Shown: in pieces, positions 12,067 through 26,600 of the stretch | Position numbering within the stretch: position 1 is the stretch's first letter | Layout of the letters: each line of letters opens with the position of its first letter | NCBI GenBank assembly: GCA_964017185.1 | Contig: OZ024874.1 | Location: 17,727,957-17,791,956, forward strand | DNA length: 64,000 nt | Direction of reading: 5' to 3' | Origin: Rugalucina vietnamica | Taxonomy: Eukaryota > Mollusca > Bivalvia > Lucinida > Lucinidae | The notes under the pieces: generated by a model | Database searches by the model: none | Seen by the model: only the letters and a program-made list of their open reading frames with translations | What the model was told of the DNA's origin: nothing | Position numbers and translations under genes: made by a program

Positions 12067-12413
12067 AGACCTATGTAAAAAATACAATTACTTTCGACGC
12101 TGTAATCGAATGTCTAGAGGTATTTTGAACACTTATGCTTGACGTCATTAAATAACGTTAGCGCCTCAAACGGCATTGAAAGAAATCTCCCATTTTGATT
12201 TTGCTTTTTCTTGTGCTTAAGGTCGTTAGCTATCACTAGAGACGGTTTGTTTTTTTACAAAATCCATTTATTGTAGCAGTTTTAAGGTTTTCTTAGGTCT
12301 GGATGACGTCCGTGAAAACAGCTGTAGCATACAAACGAGCGAACAAATTTTTATGGATCTTTATGGATAAATATTGTTTATCGTGTTGGCGTACACGATG
12401 CTATGTATTGTAT
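12067..12413. other. Intergenic stretch, nothing recognised
   Basis: AT-rich sequence between the large inverted repeat and the LINE 3' tail. I see no exon or repeat structure. Confidence 0.5.
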
Positions 12414-13958
12414 TGTATTGTATGATATATCTTCTGCCACTTGAGGCACACCTCCGACTGGAGTAATCTTCTTTAGTTTAGTTTCCAGGGACTTATTTAC
12501 AGGGACTAAAATGATGCTTCTCTCATCACTCTATTTACACTTTAAAGTTGATCTGTAAAAACTTCTACAATGTTCTTGAGCCACTGTGTACTGCGATCAC
12601 CTTTTCCGCCTGGGGATAACTGCAAGTCTCTTAAACCGCTCAGTATGCAAGGAATGACAAAGACTGATAGACTGTCTCTCAAGTGCCCGGAGCTTGGAAT
12701 CATAGTCACACCTGTCACAGCTACTTTTGTCAATCACCTTACTACTATCTAAAATCAGCTGGAGGAGTGTATCTGTATCATACTGAGTCTGTGTCAGGTC
12801 CTTAGCCAGCATGTTCAGTCTATGTATCATGGGTTCACGCACTCCTTCAAGAGCAGCACATGCTAGTATAAAATGTTCCGTGGTCTCATCTCCATTGTGG
12901 CAGATCATACACGTTGGATCCACTTGATTTTGATTGAAGCATGCTCTGTTCACTTGTAGTGTGTAGGAGCCTGTGACAAGTTTCAGCTTTGTCTTTAGCC
13001 GTGTGACATCTCTTACTTCTCTTGTATGCTGTATCAACCAATGTTTCCTGCCTGGGGTGTAATCATCAGTATTTAGGTATTGAAGTGAAGGATAGAGAGC
13101 TGCTCTTTCTTTTATCCTATTACACCAGTATCCATTGACACATCTGTTCACAGTGGCTTTCCACCTTGTTTTTGTTGGGGGTCATCTAACAGGTTCCAAC
13201 CATCTGGGAGACTGTACTTTGTGAGGATCTTTCGTATTGAGACATAACCAGCTGCAACTATCAATGCTCTTTACAGCCAGTTGTCGCCTTGCTAGCTGTT
13301 TCTCTACAGCAGTCTCATCCAGTCTGCAAATGCTCCCAAATAATGAGAGGGCCCTCTTATGAAAAACCGGGAACTGCCTCAATAGGGATAGCGCCAGATA
13401 AGATGTAGCTAGCCGGATCTGCAACAGTATCAGGAAGGGAAAGAACCTGCTTCAGGAATTTTCTGTATACTCTTTCTAATTTATCTGTGAGCGTCTTATT
13501 AGGAAGGGCAACTTCTAGGCCATACACAAGAACTGGTAGAACATAAGTGTTAATCAGCTGGACAGATGTCTCGGGGTCTAGCCCATTTTCTCCGTGTAGA
13601 CCCGCGGCCATCAATCCGTAAATGGAGCGGCGTGCTTTCTTTATGTTTTCGCCCACTGCAGTCTCCTGACTATTGGCTGATCTAAGGATGCCTACATGCA
13701 TGGTCTGTGTTACTACAGGCATACTCTGTCCCTTCATTGTTATTACTGTATCCCCAGAATCTTTGGTTTTCTGGTTAAGGAGAATCTCTAAAAGGACACT
13801 CTTAACAGGCTGAAGAAGGTATAGTGCTCCAGGCAACTGTGGTCCACAGCAATATTCACCAATGTTTATTTTGTACATCCGCTCAACTTTAAGGAAGTTT
13901 TTAAGCAAAGTATAACCGATGTACAGTGAGGCGTTTTCAAAGTGTCCTCTAGTATATA
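12414..13958 (-). mobile_element. Non-LTR retrotransposon, degenerate C-terminal part
   Basis: Minus-strand frames 13908-13357 and 13151-12597 encode the thumb/C-terminal part of a LINE polyprotein. TYVLPVLVYGLEVALPNK is the conserved 'LIxxYVxPxLxYGLE' segment after the RT palm, and a C-terminal CMICHNGDETTEHFILACAA Cys/His motif is typical of I/Jockey-like elements. The two parts are in different frames with stops between, so it is dead. The catalytic palm is missing (5' truncation). The 3' end is an (ATACA)n-type tail at 12410-12433. Confidence 0.82.
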
Positions 13959-13959
13959 T

Positions 13960-14126
13960 CAGGGGCGGATCCAGGATTTCTGAAGAGGGGGTTCAAATGT
14001 ACAAAAGGGGGGTTCGTTTACCTAATTCTAAGCAAAATTTATTAAAATTCTCCATGAAAATGGAATAATTTGGTTCCAGAGGGGGGTTTGAGCGAACCCC
14101 TTGAACCCCCTCTAAATCCGCCACTG
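13960..14126. mobile_element. hAT-type MITE (CAGGGGCGGATCCAG)
   Basis: Ends CAGGGGCGGATCCAGGATTT and AAATCCGCCACTG are flanked by TATATAT on both sides, consistent with a 7-8 bp hAT target duplication. The interior is non-coding with GGGGGTTC/GAACCCC repeats. Confidence 0.85.
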
Positions 14127-14579
14127 TATATATCAAATTTCTGACTGCCTATATTCTCTTGTTTTTCATCTTTTTCTTGCGTTACCGCTAGAAGTCAAAC
14201 CCGTTGCATGACGGTTCAACGTACAGATGTAGATGTAGATGAAGGCGTTGGTTGTTCAATTGGGGTTAAGCCTCTAACCGCTTCATATATAAGGCCTTAT
14301 AGAGATGGGGCCTCTGTTTGAAGTCACACCAAAAAGACGTAAAGATGTCCATGATCGGACCTGCGATCCTTGGTTTACATAATAAAAATTACTACCCAAT
14401 AACCAACGATGTTTTCTAATTCTGTGGAAATAAAATGATTTGATCTATTGTAACGAGATGACTCGGAGCTCAATAATAGAATTTCGTCCAATTTAAAATT
14501 ATTTTTAAGCAATTGAGTAAATCGTTCAATTGATTCAGATCAGAGTGTTTGGAGCACCTTGGCTTTCATCGTCATCACC
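14127..14579 (+). promoter_or_regulatory. PYROXD1 upstream region and probable 5' UTR
   Basis: 453 bp between a hAT MITE and the ATG. No TATA box or other core-promoter element can be placed with confidence. The transcription start must lie here or further upstream, so the interval is assigned by position only. Confidence 0.35.
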
Positions 14580-14648
14580 ATGAATGAAAAGTTTGCAAAG
14601 TTTGTTGTTATTGGAGGAGGAATTGCAGGCGTGACATGCGCTGAAACG
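14580..14648 (+). CDS. PYROXD1: PYROXD1 exon 1
   Basis: ATG and 23 codons carrying the [14 protein letters not shown]-binding loop. It ends in phase 0 at a GTAACA donor. The next ~5.65 kb are intron with a LINE, a TIR element and a satellite element. Confidence 0.93.
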
Positions 14649-17600
14649 GTAACAGATCATTTTTATTTACCACTGGGTTTGTCTCTGTCAAAGCTACTCC
14701 TTGAAATAATTTTGATCTTTGACTGACTGACCCTTCTGAACATTGTTAACATGGTTGAAAAACTTTCTAAATGAAAGGAAACAAAGAGTTGTGATAAATG
14801 GAAAGGCATCTAAGTGGAATGATGTATTGTCGGGAATTCCGCAAGGTTCTATCCTCGGTCCTGTGTTGTTTATCCTCTACATAAACGACCTACCTGGGGT
14901 CGTTGGAAGTGTTTGTCAGTTATTTGCAGATGACTGCAAATTATACAGGAACATTAAATCTGAAGCTGACTTGAGGGAATTACAAGAAGACATTGATAGA
15001 CTTTGTCAATGGAGTAAGGACTGGTTACTAGGATTCAACATCAAAAAGTGCAAATTAGTCTCATATGGAAATATCCATTTTGAAACTGAATATAAATTGA
15101 CTGACAGTGACAATAACTCCCATACATTATCATCAGATGACTCAGAGTGTGATCTAGGTATTCTGTTCAAGAGAAACCTAAAGTTTGATGAACATATAAA
15201 CAATGTAGTGAATAAAGTAAACCGTATAAGTGGTTTAATCAAAAGAAAATTCACACATATGGACAAAAGTTTATTTTTGACATTATATAAATCACTATTG
15301 AGATCCCATCTAGATTATGGAAATCTGATATATTACCCAACAACCAAGAAAAACAAGCAAGTACTTGAGAATGCACAGCGTAGAGCTACACGTATGGTGC
15401 CAGAGTTACGTGGTATGTCATACAGAGAGCGCCTCATGGAACTGAATTTATCAACCTTAGAGTACAGGAGAAAAAGATATGACATTATTCAAGTGTTTAA
15501 AATAGTCCATAAAATAGATGACATTGACATGAACAAATTCTTCACATTCACTGATAACAGCCAACTAAGAGGGCATAATCTTAAACTGACCAAACCCCGG
15601 GTAAATAAATCTATAAGGCTGAACTCATTTCCAATGCGAAATATTCAAGTATGGAATAACCTCCCATCAGAGGTTGTGAATTCTAAAACTGTGCTGGAGT
15701 TCAAGACAAAGATTGACCATTTATGGAAGAGTTCAAGGTACGAATTATCTGACATCTACTAACTACGAGAAATCACAAAAAACCGGAAGCGACAACTAAA
15801 ATAAAAGAGTGCAGAGGGGAATAACAAGCCTAAAGGGCTTAAGAAGTTTCCCAGAGGACTAAAGGTAGACTTCTGAGGGTCCAGTATAAACATCCCAAAC
15901 CACTGTACCTAGAGCTCAGAATAATAAGACATTCCCGGTGGTGTCACTCTTGAATTTTTTTGGGACCATGCTTGTTCCAAAAATCGCGGAAAAGGGGGTA
16001 CTTTTGAGGTCAAAACGCAGACCGCGTTTTCGGGAAAAAGGGGGGTAATTTCAGATCGGGTTCCTCGTTTTCCATATTTAGGGGTGTTTGTCATTTCACT
16101 GTATTTCCGCGTTTAGGGGTGTTTAAAATCTCTCGCCGCATTTTTCGATGGAAAGGGGGTGTTTTTATCTGATTCTAATTCCGCGTTAGGGGTACTTAAA
16201 TTCCGCCCCTCCGCGTTAAGGGGTATTTTAATTCCGCCCCTCCGCGTTTCCCACAGAAATGGTGTTTTCGTTTACGCTTACGGGAACGGGAGGACTTTCC
16301 GTAATTTTTTGTGGAAACCAAACCAGTCAAATTAGTGTTGGGTATCGGACGCGAAAATCAATATCGATTATCGGAGCACATTAGTCGATTGATTATCGAT
16401 TGTACAATCGAAATGTATGTTCCCCTTACATTAACCAGTGAAGTGATTAAAAATGCTCAGTATTTGACAATGTAGTGACAAGTCACTGCATCATGCCCCT
16501 TCTCTGTATTTAAATTGAACATAGCCAATATATTAAGGCCACATTTTCTACAAATGATAAAGTGACCATGTGATAGAATATTGCTGTAGCACATAGCATA
16601 GAAAAAACCTAACTATAAACAGTGAAGATTGTCAAGTGATGCTTTAATAAGCGAATATTAACAATGCATTCAAGTCTAAATGGAGGCAGACATAAGGAGG
16701 CATTGTGACAAATAAATTGAATTTGTAACAACATTTTATGTTAGTATATGTTTTTACTATACACTCATGTATTTAATTTTGATTAATCGATAGTGGAAAA
16801 TTCCAATCGATAGCTACCGATAGAAGCTAGATTCCGATAGTATATCGATTATTTCGATTAATCGGCACAACACTAAGTCAAATTTTATAAAACGTTTTTC
16901 TATTGGACAATGATTTTTAAAATCAACAAATAAATGATGAGATGCATATAAAATCAACCAATCAACGAGGATATTCCATCTTGTGTCGGATTTTTTCTCG
17001 GCTCCAAAACTTACTAAAATTGACGTCGATTGTCGGGGCAATCGGCGTGTGGCCTGCCGAAATTGCCCTGACTGTAGCTTCATAAGTGAAATTGGGGCAG
17101 TTAGGTGTGCATACTGCGGTTGCCCACCGGGGCAGCACGAGCTTGGTAAGGATGTAGAGTTAAAATAGCAATTTCGCACATGAATTTGGATGGTTCAAAA
17201 GTTGGTCAATCACGGAGTTGGTGGGGTGGGTGGGTTTGACTTTACTAGTTGGTTGGATAAAAGGGGGTGATAATTTTGTACAATGTCCTGGTTTTCGAAA
17301 AAAAAAAGGGGGGTATTTTGACAGTAGGTTGTCCTTGTTTTTACGATAAAAGGGGGTGATAACTTTGTACAATGTCATGATTTTGCCAAAAAAGGGAGTA
17401 TTTTGACAGCAGGTTGTCCTTGTTTTTGCGATATAAGGGGGTAATAATTATGTACAATATCCTTGTTTTTCTGAAAAGGGGGTTATTTTGACAGTTGGCT
17501 GTCCTTGTTTTTGCGATAAAAGGGGTATAAAATCTGTCAAATATCCTTGTTTTCGCACGAAAGGGGGTATTTTTACAGCAGTTAGTCCTTGTTTTTGCGA

Positions 17601-20600
17601 TGAAAGGGGGTAAAAATGCTCCAGGAAGTCCTTGTTTTTGCGACATAAGGGGGTGTTTTCAAAAACGTGGAACGAGCATGGGGTCAAAAAAATTTTAAGA
17701 GTGCCACCGCCGGGAAGACATTGTATGTATGTATCTATCTATCTTCATATACTGCCATACGCCCTCATGGACATTCTAGGCAGATGCTCTGTCGAAAAGA
17801 AACAGGCTGAAAATTAAAGAAAAGACAGGTTAAAAGCATTCAGCAAGAATCTGTATAGTTTACTGGTGACACGCCAAATGACATTATTTCACAAGACGGA
17901 TGAAAGATGATAGGTTAAAATAGCTAAGATGAGTTTTAAAATCAGGATAAAAACAACTATTTCTGGGTCTACGGCCTGGGATGTTGCAGCTTACTAACTG
18001 CGACCTTGAAGGACTCCGCGTCTGGTAAGCATGCAACTTGAAATGATATCACTACCTTAGCCTTACAGGCACGGTAGTGATGGATCCCTATCTTTTTAAT
18101 GTAACACTGGATACGTGAATCATGTATCACTCCAGATGCCGCCTTGCAAATATTTTCTCAAGATTTTTTTTGTCTAAAGTGTTTAAGTCTCATATTTGAA
18201 ACCAGTTTGATCCAATTTTTTGTTTGTACTTTGTGTTTAGACCATATTTTACCGCTATTTATGGCCCAATGCAAAACTACAAAATGGCTACCACAGTACC
18301 AGTTGGCTGTAAAAAAATAAGAAAAATAGTCAAATTAAAGGACAAATTAAGCATATTTGTGGTATACTTGTTAGACTGAATTTTAATAAAGAAGAAAACT
18401 TCAGTTTATCATACTACCATCACAAGTCAGTCCCACAAAATCCAAAATGAATTTGTTACATTGTAGTGCATGGACACCTCAACATCTGCAGGGAGGGCAT
18501 TCCACTGGACAATAGCCGGTGGAAAGAAGGAGTATTTATAGTAGTTTGTATTTGTTTGTATGTTATAATTGTCTGTGGTATCTTGTAGTTTAAAATGAAT
18601 AAAAAAAAAAACAACAACAAAAAAAAGAAAAACTAGAATTGTCAGAGAATCTGACTATAGCCCCGCTTCTCAGCGTTTTTGCAGGGTGAAAAAAACAATG
18701 ACAGGTAACTATCACAAGCTAGATCTCGTCAATATTGATGCACAAACAAAATTTGGTCTGATTATGTCAATTCGTTCTCAAGATATTGAGCGGAAACGAA
18801 ATTCTGACCTCAATAAATGGCCATAACTCCGTCAAAATTTTGCGAAATATGACGGGTAACAATCCCAAGCTAGATCTTGTCAATGATGATGTGCATACAA
18901 AATTTGGTCGGATTCTGTCAATTCGTTCTCAAGATATTGAGCGGAAACGAAATTCTGAAGTCAATCAAGGGCCGTAACTCCATCAAAATTTTGCGAAAAA
19001 TGACCAGTAACAATCCCAAGCTAGATCTTGAAAATGATGACGTGCATACAAAATTTGGTCGGATTCTGTCAATTCGACCTCAAGATATTGAGTGGAAACG
19101 AAATTCTGACGTCGGTTAAGGGCAGTAACTCCGTTAAAATTATGCGAAAAATGACAGGTAACAATCCCAAGCTAGATCTTGTCAATGTTGATGTGCACAC
19201 AAAATTTGGTCGGATTCTGTCAATTTGTTCTCAAGATATTGAGCGGAAACGAAATTCTGACCTCAATCAGGGGCCGTAACTCTGTCAAAATTTTGCGAAA
19301 AATGACGGGCAACAATCCCAAGCTAGATCTTGTCAATGTTGATGTGCACACAATATTTGGTCAGATTCTGTCCATTCGTTCTCAAGATATTGAGCGGAAA
19401 CGAAATTCTGACGTTAATCAAGGGCCATAACTCCGTCAAAATTTTGCGAAAAATGACGGGCAGCAATCCCAAGCTAGATCTTGTCAACGTTGATGTGCAT
19501 ATAAAATTTGGTCAGATTCTGTCCAGCCATTCTCAAGATATTAATTCTGACGTAAATCAAGGGCCGTAACTCCATCACAATTTTGCAAAAAATGACGGGT
19601 TACAATCCCAAGCTAGGTCTTGTCAATGTTAATGTGTATGCAAAATTTGGTCAGATTCTGTCAAGCCATTCTCAAGATAATGAACGGAAACAAAAATGTC
19701 GGAAGGACGGAATAACAGAATAACGGAAGGACAGAACGACGGAAGGACAGGGTGAATCCAGTATAGCCCCCACTTTTTCAAAGCGGGGATATAAAAAAAA
19801 AACAAAAAAAAACACAAACCAGCACTATTAATTGTCACCACTGATTACACTGTCCGCAGCTCGGTCCAGAGGTAATGGTCAGAAATTGATCGATTCCCTG
19901 CACATTCAATAAAAAGATCACTTCCAAACCACTTTCAAGCATACCAGAATGTTGTTAATCAATAAAGTTTGGGTCTGTAGATATACTGGAATGCACGGAA
20001 ACACCAAAATGCACCTGTATTTACCGAAATGCAAACTTGAACCTAAAAGGTATGTTTCTCGTAGTGTATTCTGTCATGTTTGAGCCACAACACGAAAAAA
20101 ATGCTCTTCGGGGTTTCCAACCAGCTCTGACACAAACTAACCTGTACAGTCACAGAAGCAGTATAGAATCTTGAAATTTTGGATATAAGTAGAAGAGGAG
20201 TTGTACTGTCTGTGTAGCGAAAACAAAGATGTTTATCTGCTCCTTTGTTTTTCCGGCATAGACCAAACTCCAGGGTTTGACAGTGTCATAATTTATTTCA
20301 GTTGTCAATTCTAGCACCAGATGATGAAATCCTGTTGGTTACAGCATCAAAGCTCATTAAGGCTGTCACAAATTACCAGAAGGTGAGTGTACTTACCCAC
20401 ACTGGTTATCCAGACACAACGGATTTAACTGGGAACAACCAATACAGAGAAAATCAGTATTAGACTACACACATGTAGTAAATACCTGTCAGGGAACAAC
20501 TTTCTGCAGATCAAAATCGGTTTCAAGTTGTTCCCTGCCAGGTATTTATTACCTATTGTCAATGTAGCAAATTGATTTTCTCTGCAGTTGGCTGTCTCTT

Positions 20601-23600
20601 GATAACCAGTGTACTTACGGCACCAGTATGTGTTGAATTAACTTTCCTATCCTTATTATTTGGACAGGTCCACTATGATTTTACAATTTACTATAAGGAA
20701 ATGTAATAGATACAGACGATTGCTAGGTGCTTAAAGATTTAGATTTAGAAAGATGAGGGACTGTACTGTCCATGGAGCACAAATAAAAGATCAAATGCTT
20801 AATTACTGTGGAACTAATCTGCTACTTTCTTTTCATACATGCAAAAAACAGGTCTTCCCATAACAGGCTTGTATATTTCTGACAGGTTTCGAGAACTCTG
20901 GAATCATTTGATGTGGAGGAGCGGCCTATGTCAACAGTGGAGACACAGTGTAACAATGTCAAGGTCATACAGAAAGCTGTAGCATCACTGGACACAGACA
21001 ATCATGTAGGTTACTTTTGACTATTTATTATGGGCCCTGCTTTGCCCCAGCAATGTAAATGCTATAATCAGGAATAAAGAAAGTAAAATAAAAGTTGTTG
21101 AATGGTTTACAGTCTTGAACACACACACATGCCTGCACCTGCACACTTTTTGCAGGTTGTTAGAAATAGATGGGTTGCTTGATGACTCTGCAAAACTGCT
21201 GACTGGCTGAACAACACTATGGTGACCCCCATGGCCGAGTAGTTTAGAGCACTGGTATTTCATTACTGTGCTTACCCATTCAATCATCTCACCACTGTCT
21301 GGTGTGGGTTCAAGCATGTGAAACAAACCAAGTTCTGCTTGTGGGTGTGCCTGCTACTGTGCCACATGTTTTTTCTCGGGGTTCTCCTGTTTTCGCCCCA
21401 CCTACTGATTGGCCTGTCTCATATGAGCTGAAATAATCTTGAAAGAGACATTAAACTGTACAAAAAGACAAGAAAAAAATCAAAAAAAAATCAAGAACAA
21501 CACTATATGAAAAGCAAACTTGTATTAAAGTGAAAATGTCTTAGCATACCAATGAAAAGTTATTAAGATCAAACCATCTGTACATATGGAAGCCTAAAGT
21601 TGTTTCAGGTTATCAAAATGTTTAGAAATAGGGTCGGATGTTTGTGGAATTTAGTTGCGAAACCAAATGTTATTTTCCATTCTAGATTCTTCAAATGACA
21701 GATGGGACTGCTATCAACTATGGTCAGTTGTGCATATGCACTGGAGGGAAACCTAAGGTAATAAGAAAATGAAGATCTAAAGTCTGTTTTCTTGTGTCTG
21801 GTTATGGTTAGCCACATGTGTTTTGCAATTGCATTAGGCCCTAAAACTAGTAACAGTAGATATATTTTAATGGCAAGATTGATCTGGGTTTTCACTACAC
21901 CTTGTATGGCAATTTCTTATAATGTAGGGCAATTATTGTAAATCCGGTAATGTTCGCGAGAACTTAATTTTCGCTAATATTCGCGAATTCGTTGCCTCGC
22001 AAAAATAAAGTTCTCGCTAATAAAGAATTACTGTAAGCTTCATAGACTGCACCAGTACTCGATCGCGAATTCAAAGTCTCGCTAATAATTGGGAAATAGA
22101 AAATTCGCGAAATAAAAGTCACGCGAAAATTTCCGAACATACAGTATGCTTCAGACTTGGAGAAATCCAATGTTGTCAAGTACATCTGAAAAAGTTTTTT
22201 CCCTATTTCATCCCATTTTAGAATTGAAGAAGTGCTTGTTTTAGATTACCCATATCTATAATTCTTAAAATTGCAGTATAATAACCAGGTTTTTGCTTTC
22301 CACTTGTTAATGTTTACTGTTTCACTGGAATAGGTTTATTAAGCATAACTGCACATATGGTTCACAATCTTTCTTTAGAATGTCTTCACTGTTCCTGAAG
22401 AATCTAACATATGAGCCTGTGCATGAGAAAACCAACAATTTGGATTCCGACCTGGTTCAACACAAACCGGGCTGTACAGTCACAGAAGATGGTTAGAGGC
22501 TGGAAATTTTGGATTTAGAAAGTAGAGGAATTGTACTATCCTTGTAGCGAAAACAAAGGCGCTGATTAGCTTCGCAGTTACTGCGAAGCTGATCTGCGCC
22601 TTTGTTTTCGCCTATGCAGATTGTTGGTTTTCCCATGCGGCGGCTCATATATTGTTTACATTACAGCTGATAGCTGCAGGAAATCCCTACGTCATTGGTA
22701 TAAGAGATACAGAGAGTGTGAAGGTACAGTTGCTAGAACATGTGCCATAAAAATATCAGTCTTGTTTGCTTGATATCATACTGTATAAACAGTGCATAAA
22801 ATTTTGAAAGAACTTCTGCCAGTTGTGAAAATGATCGAAAATCATATGCCCAGGAATATACTTTCAAATCTCAATGTTGAGACAAATAATTTTGTAAAAG
22901 TTTATGATGCTGGCTAAACTGTCCAAGAGCTTAAATGCATCTATTTATTTTATTGCTAATGATCTAAAGATAAACACAATAGACTCAGTTTCTTCCTTTA
23001 CTTAAATTTCTGAGCAGTGCGTTTTGAAAATACAATTTGAATGCAAGTCCCAAAGAACTCTGCTTTCTGGGCAGGAGAAATTCAGTGAGATTCTACAGGT
23101 ATCTCATTTGAGCCGCGACGCGAGAAAACCGGTCTTCGGGGTTTCCGACCACGTCTGACAAAAAACGGCCTGTACAGTCTGACACAGAAAAAGGCTAAAG
23201 GCTGGAAATTTTGAATTTAGCAAGTAGAGGAATTGTACTATCCGTGTAGCGAAAACAAAGGCGCTGATCAGCTTCACAGTTACTGTTTTGCGCCTTTGTT
23301 TTCGCATAGGCAAAAATCCGGTTTTCTCATGACACGGCTCATTTATGAAGATGCATGACATTTATGGTTTCTATATTTCTCCAGGAATTTCAGAAGAGAC
23401 TGATCAATGCAAGGAGGATCATAGTTATTGGGAATGGAGGAATAGCTACGGAACTTGTGTAGGTATTATTTGCATATGCGCTTGCATGTAGCTCAAATAT
23501 GATATAACTACATGTACACATAACTTTTTGCATTATGAGAAGACGTCAGCTACAGCAATGGAAATTTTCAGTAAAAGTACATCCCTTTTGATGGGATAAA

Positions 23601-26600
23601 TTCCCATTGAAAACGTTAAGTGATAAACAGAATATTACACTGGTCATTTCAAATGAAACTTATTTAGTTCGTCAAAGGGGCGTTTATTTAAAGCAGTTGG
23701 TGATATGAAATGACCACTCCTGTAAGAACCTCTACTTTTGTAGCATTACAGGTATGAAGTAGATGGATGTGAGGTTATCTCAGCCATTAAGATCACATCA
23801 CCAGTAGAACAAGAGTATCACCTGTTGACATAGTGGGGTGGGCAGCTTTTTTTTCCTGCCTTATCTCAAATTGTTGCAAGAAATTGTTTAATAAAAATAG
23901 AACACAATATTTTTATCGCTATACAGGTATGAGGTGGAGGGTTGTGAGGTGATCTGGGCCATCAAGAACAAGTCTATCACCAGTACCTTTGTTGATGCAG
24001 GGGCTGCAGCATTCTTTCTGCCACATCTCAATGAAGAGAAAGGAGAGGAGGAGAAAATGTCAAAAAGACTGAAATACACTATTGATGGTAAAATTCAATC
24101 TTTACTTCTGATGAGTGCAATGCAAGGGCGCCACCAGAAAACTTAAGCTATACACACAAAGAGCAAAAATAACCAAATTTGTATGTAAAATGACAAAAAT
24201 TCCATATTATTAGCTGCGTTTAGCTTTTTAATTTACACACATGCATTCTGTGAGTATAGGGCAGTACGCCTATGAATGGCCTAGTGATTAGTGTGGCAGA
24301 CTTGATCAAAAGGTCTTGGGTTTGAATGTTTCTGGTGTGAGTAGTTCTTGAGCAAGTCACATTAAATCTCCATAGTACTGGTGAATACCCAGGAAGCAGT
24401 GTCTCTGTTATGACATGACTGAAAAATTGTTAACTGGGATGTTATACCATAAAACAATCATGCAAAAGCTGTAAACTATGCCTTATACACTAAAGCTAGC
24501 ACATCAAAACTATATGCAATTATGAAAAAAAGTATTTTGTGACATAATTACAAAGAGAATCATAACTTTCTTGAATACATGTATTTGCTTAAGAACTGAA
24601 TATTAAATAGAAAAAGATGATAGAATATTCTTCTTATTCCGCTGACATTCAATATTGGTCTTTACAATTTGAAGATTAGTGAGCCAAATATGTGAACCAC
24701 CTCACCAGAAAACCAACAATCTGCATATGTGAAAACAAAAACGCAGATCAGCTGTGCAGTAACTGCACAGCTGATCAGCGCCTTTGTTTTCACTACTTGG
24801 ATAGTACAATTCCTTTTCTACTTAATTCTAAAATTTTAAGCCTCTAGCCTGCTTCTATTACTGTACAGACAGATTTGTGTCTGACCTGGTCAGAAGTCCA
24901 GATTGTTGGTTTTCTTATGTAACAGCTCATATATTATTTAATTTATTTTCCTGTAACAGAGAACAGTGCACAAAGCATGACTGATGGAGAGAGACTATCA
25001 GCTGAACAGAAGACAGACACCCTGGCAGGCAGTGCCCTGGGGCTGGACTGGACAGCTGACCTGGAGTTGAAGGGAGCTCATGATAAGGTATTGCTTATTC
25101 TGCCATTGTCCATATGTTTTGGAGGAAACTATTGATCTTTCTGTAATATTTTCACAAATTTGTATTGTTTTGTATACCTTTCCAACATAAAATCACAGCA
25201 GACAGAAAAAGGACAGGTAATATGAAACACTGTGTGTATGTACAATTTACAAAATGAAACCACTGTCTTGCTTATCAGGGCATTTGTTTTTGTTTTACAT
25301 AAACTGCTTTCTTACGGCCCCTCTCGAATACAATATTGTAGGTATGCCACAAAGTGCATGTAGAATATGAAGTTGAGATAGAAAGACTACTAACTAGAGA
25401 AGAATTTGAAGCTTTGGGAAGAAAAGAGGATCAGCCACCTCAGTTCAATACAAAGAATATAGGTAGGTCTTTTATGCAAGGGTCCAATCAGGGTTTGCCA
25501 ATGGGTAGCATGGTCTTGGCTTATGATTGGGAGGTTACAAGATTAAAATTTGGTCAGAAAGGCATTTCTAGACCATTCTTTCTTTTATGTTGATTCAAGA
25601 AGAGTTGTCATTGAATTGTGAAGGAAATGTGCACTAGGTAGTAGGTGCTGCTTTTAGAAGGCTTGCCCAGGAACTGTGTGGCTAGGATAATGACTGTCCT
25701 TGCATAACCGCAGCTGCTTACCATGAAGCCGACAAACAAATATTTGATTCCTTGGCCTGGCCAATTTTTAGCTCACCTGAGCCGAAGGCTCAAAGGTGAG
25801 CTTACAGTATACCCATGCTCCGGCGTCTGTCTGTCGTCCACCATTTTCAAAGATCTTCTTCTTTGAAACCGCTTGGCCAACCAAAGCCAAATTTTATATG
25901 AAGCATCTATAGGAAGGGGAAACCAATGTGTATATAAGAAATTCAGGTCACATGACCAGATGGCTGCCAGCTGGTCATGCCCATATATGGTAAAAACCCT
26001 TCAAAAATCTTCTTCTCCAGAACCTGTGGACTGATTTCAAAGAAACTTGGCATGAAGCATCGATGGCTCAAGCACTACAATGTATATATAAATCATGACC
26101 CTGTGATGACCTTGACCTATTTTAGGGCAAGGTCAACTTGGGTTTCCAATGCAATTGAATAGGGAAAACTTTTAAAATGTCATTTAAAGTGAAAGTCTTG
26201 CAGGAAATTGGCAGTAGGACTGAATATTAATGATTCTAAAAAAAATTGGACCCCAGGGGCACATATGCCCCCACCCCGGGGCAGTATTCATGTTTATCTC
26301 CATAATATTCAAACATCTTCTCCTCTGAAACTGCTTGGCCAACCAAAGCCAAATTTTATGTGAAGCATCAATTGGAAGGGATGACCAATGTATATATAAA
26401 CAATTCAGGCCACATGACCAAGATGGCCGCCATGCCCATATATGGTAAAAACCCTTCAAAAATCTTCTCCGGAACCGATGGACCGATTTCAATGAAACTT
26501 GGCATGAAGTATTGATGGCTCAAGTACAACAATGTATGTATAAATCATGACCCTTTGATGACCTTGACCTATTTTACGGCAAGGTCTACATAGGTCGCCA

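Larger units (their letters stand above)
15933..17715. mobile_element. 1.78-kb TIR element with 6-bp TSD
   Basis: TIRs of about 50 bp (TCCCGGTGGTGTCACTCTTG against the reverse complement of AAGAGTGCCACCGCCGGGA) are flanked by AGACAT at 15927-15932 and 17716-17721. The interior has arrays of AAGGGGGT(G/A) units near both ends, a nested hAT MITE (16333-16875) and a small zinc-ribbon-like frame. No transposase is visible. A 6-bp duplication excludes the commonest superfamilies (TA, TTAA, 8 bp); the family is unassigned. Confidence 0.8.

Noticed and set aside
12570..12752. Plus-strand frame across the LINE
   Set aside because: Shadow of the minus-strand LINE polyprotein with its CMICH motif.
18786..19569. 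Series of overlapping ~80-residue open frames (and the mirror series at 45133-46293)
   Set aside because: They come from a 151-bp tandem unit without stops in one frame; each frame restarts every unit and encodes the same peptide. No start context, splice signals or codon bias.
21226..21330. Functional tRNA gene
   Set aside because: A- and B-box-like motifs are present but no acceptor stem or anticodon arm can be formed; fits a SINE.
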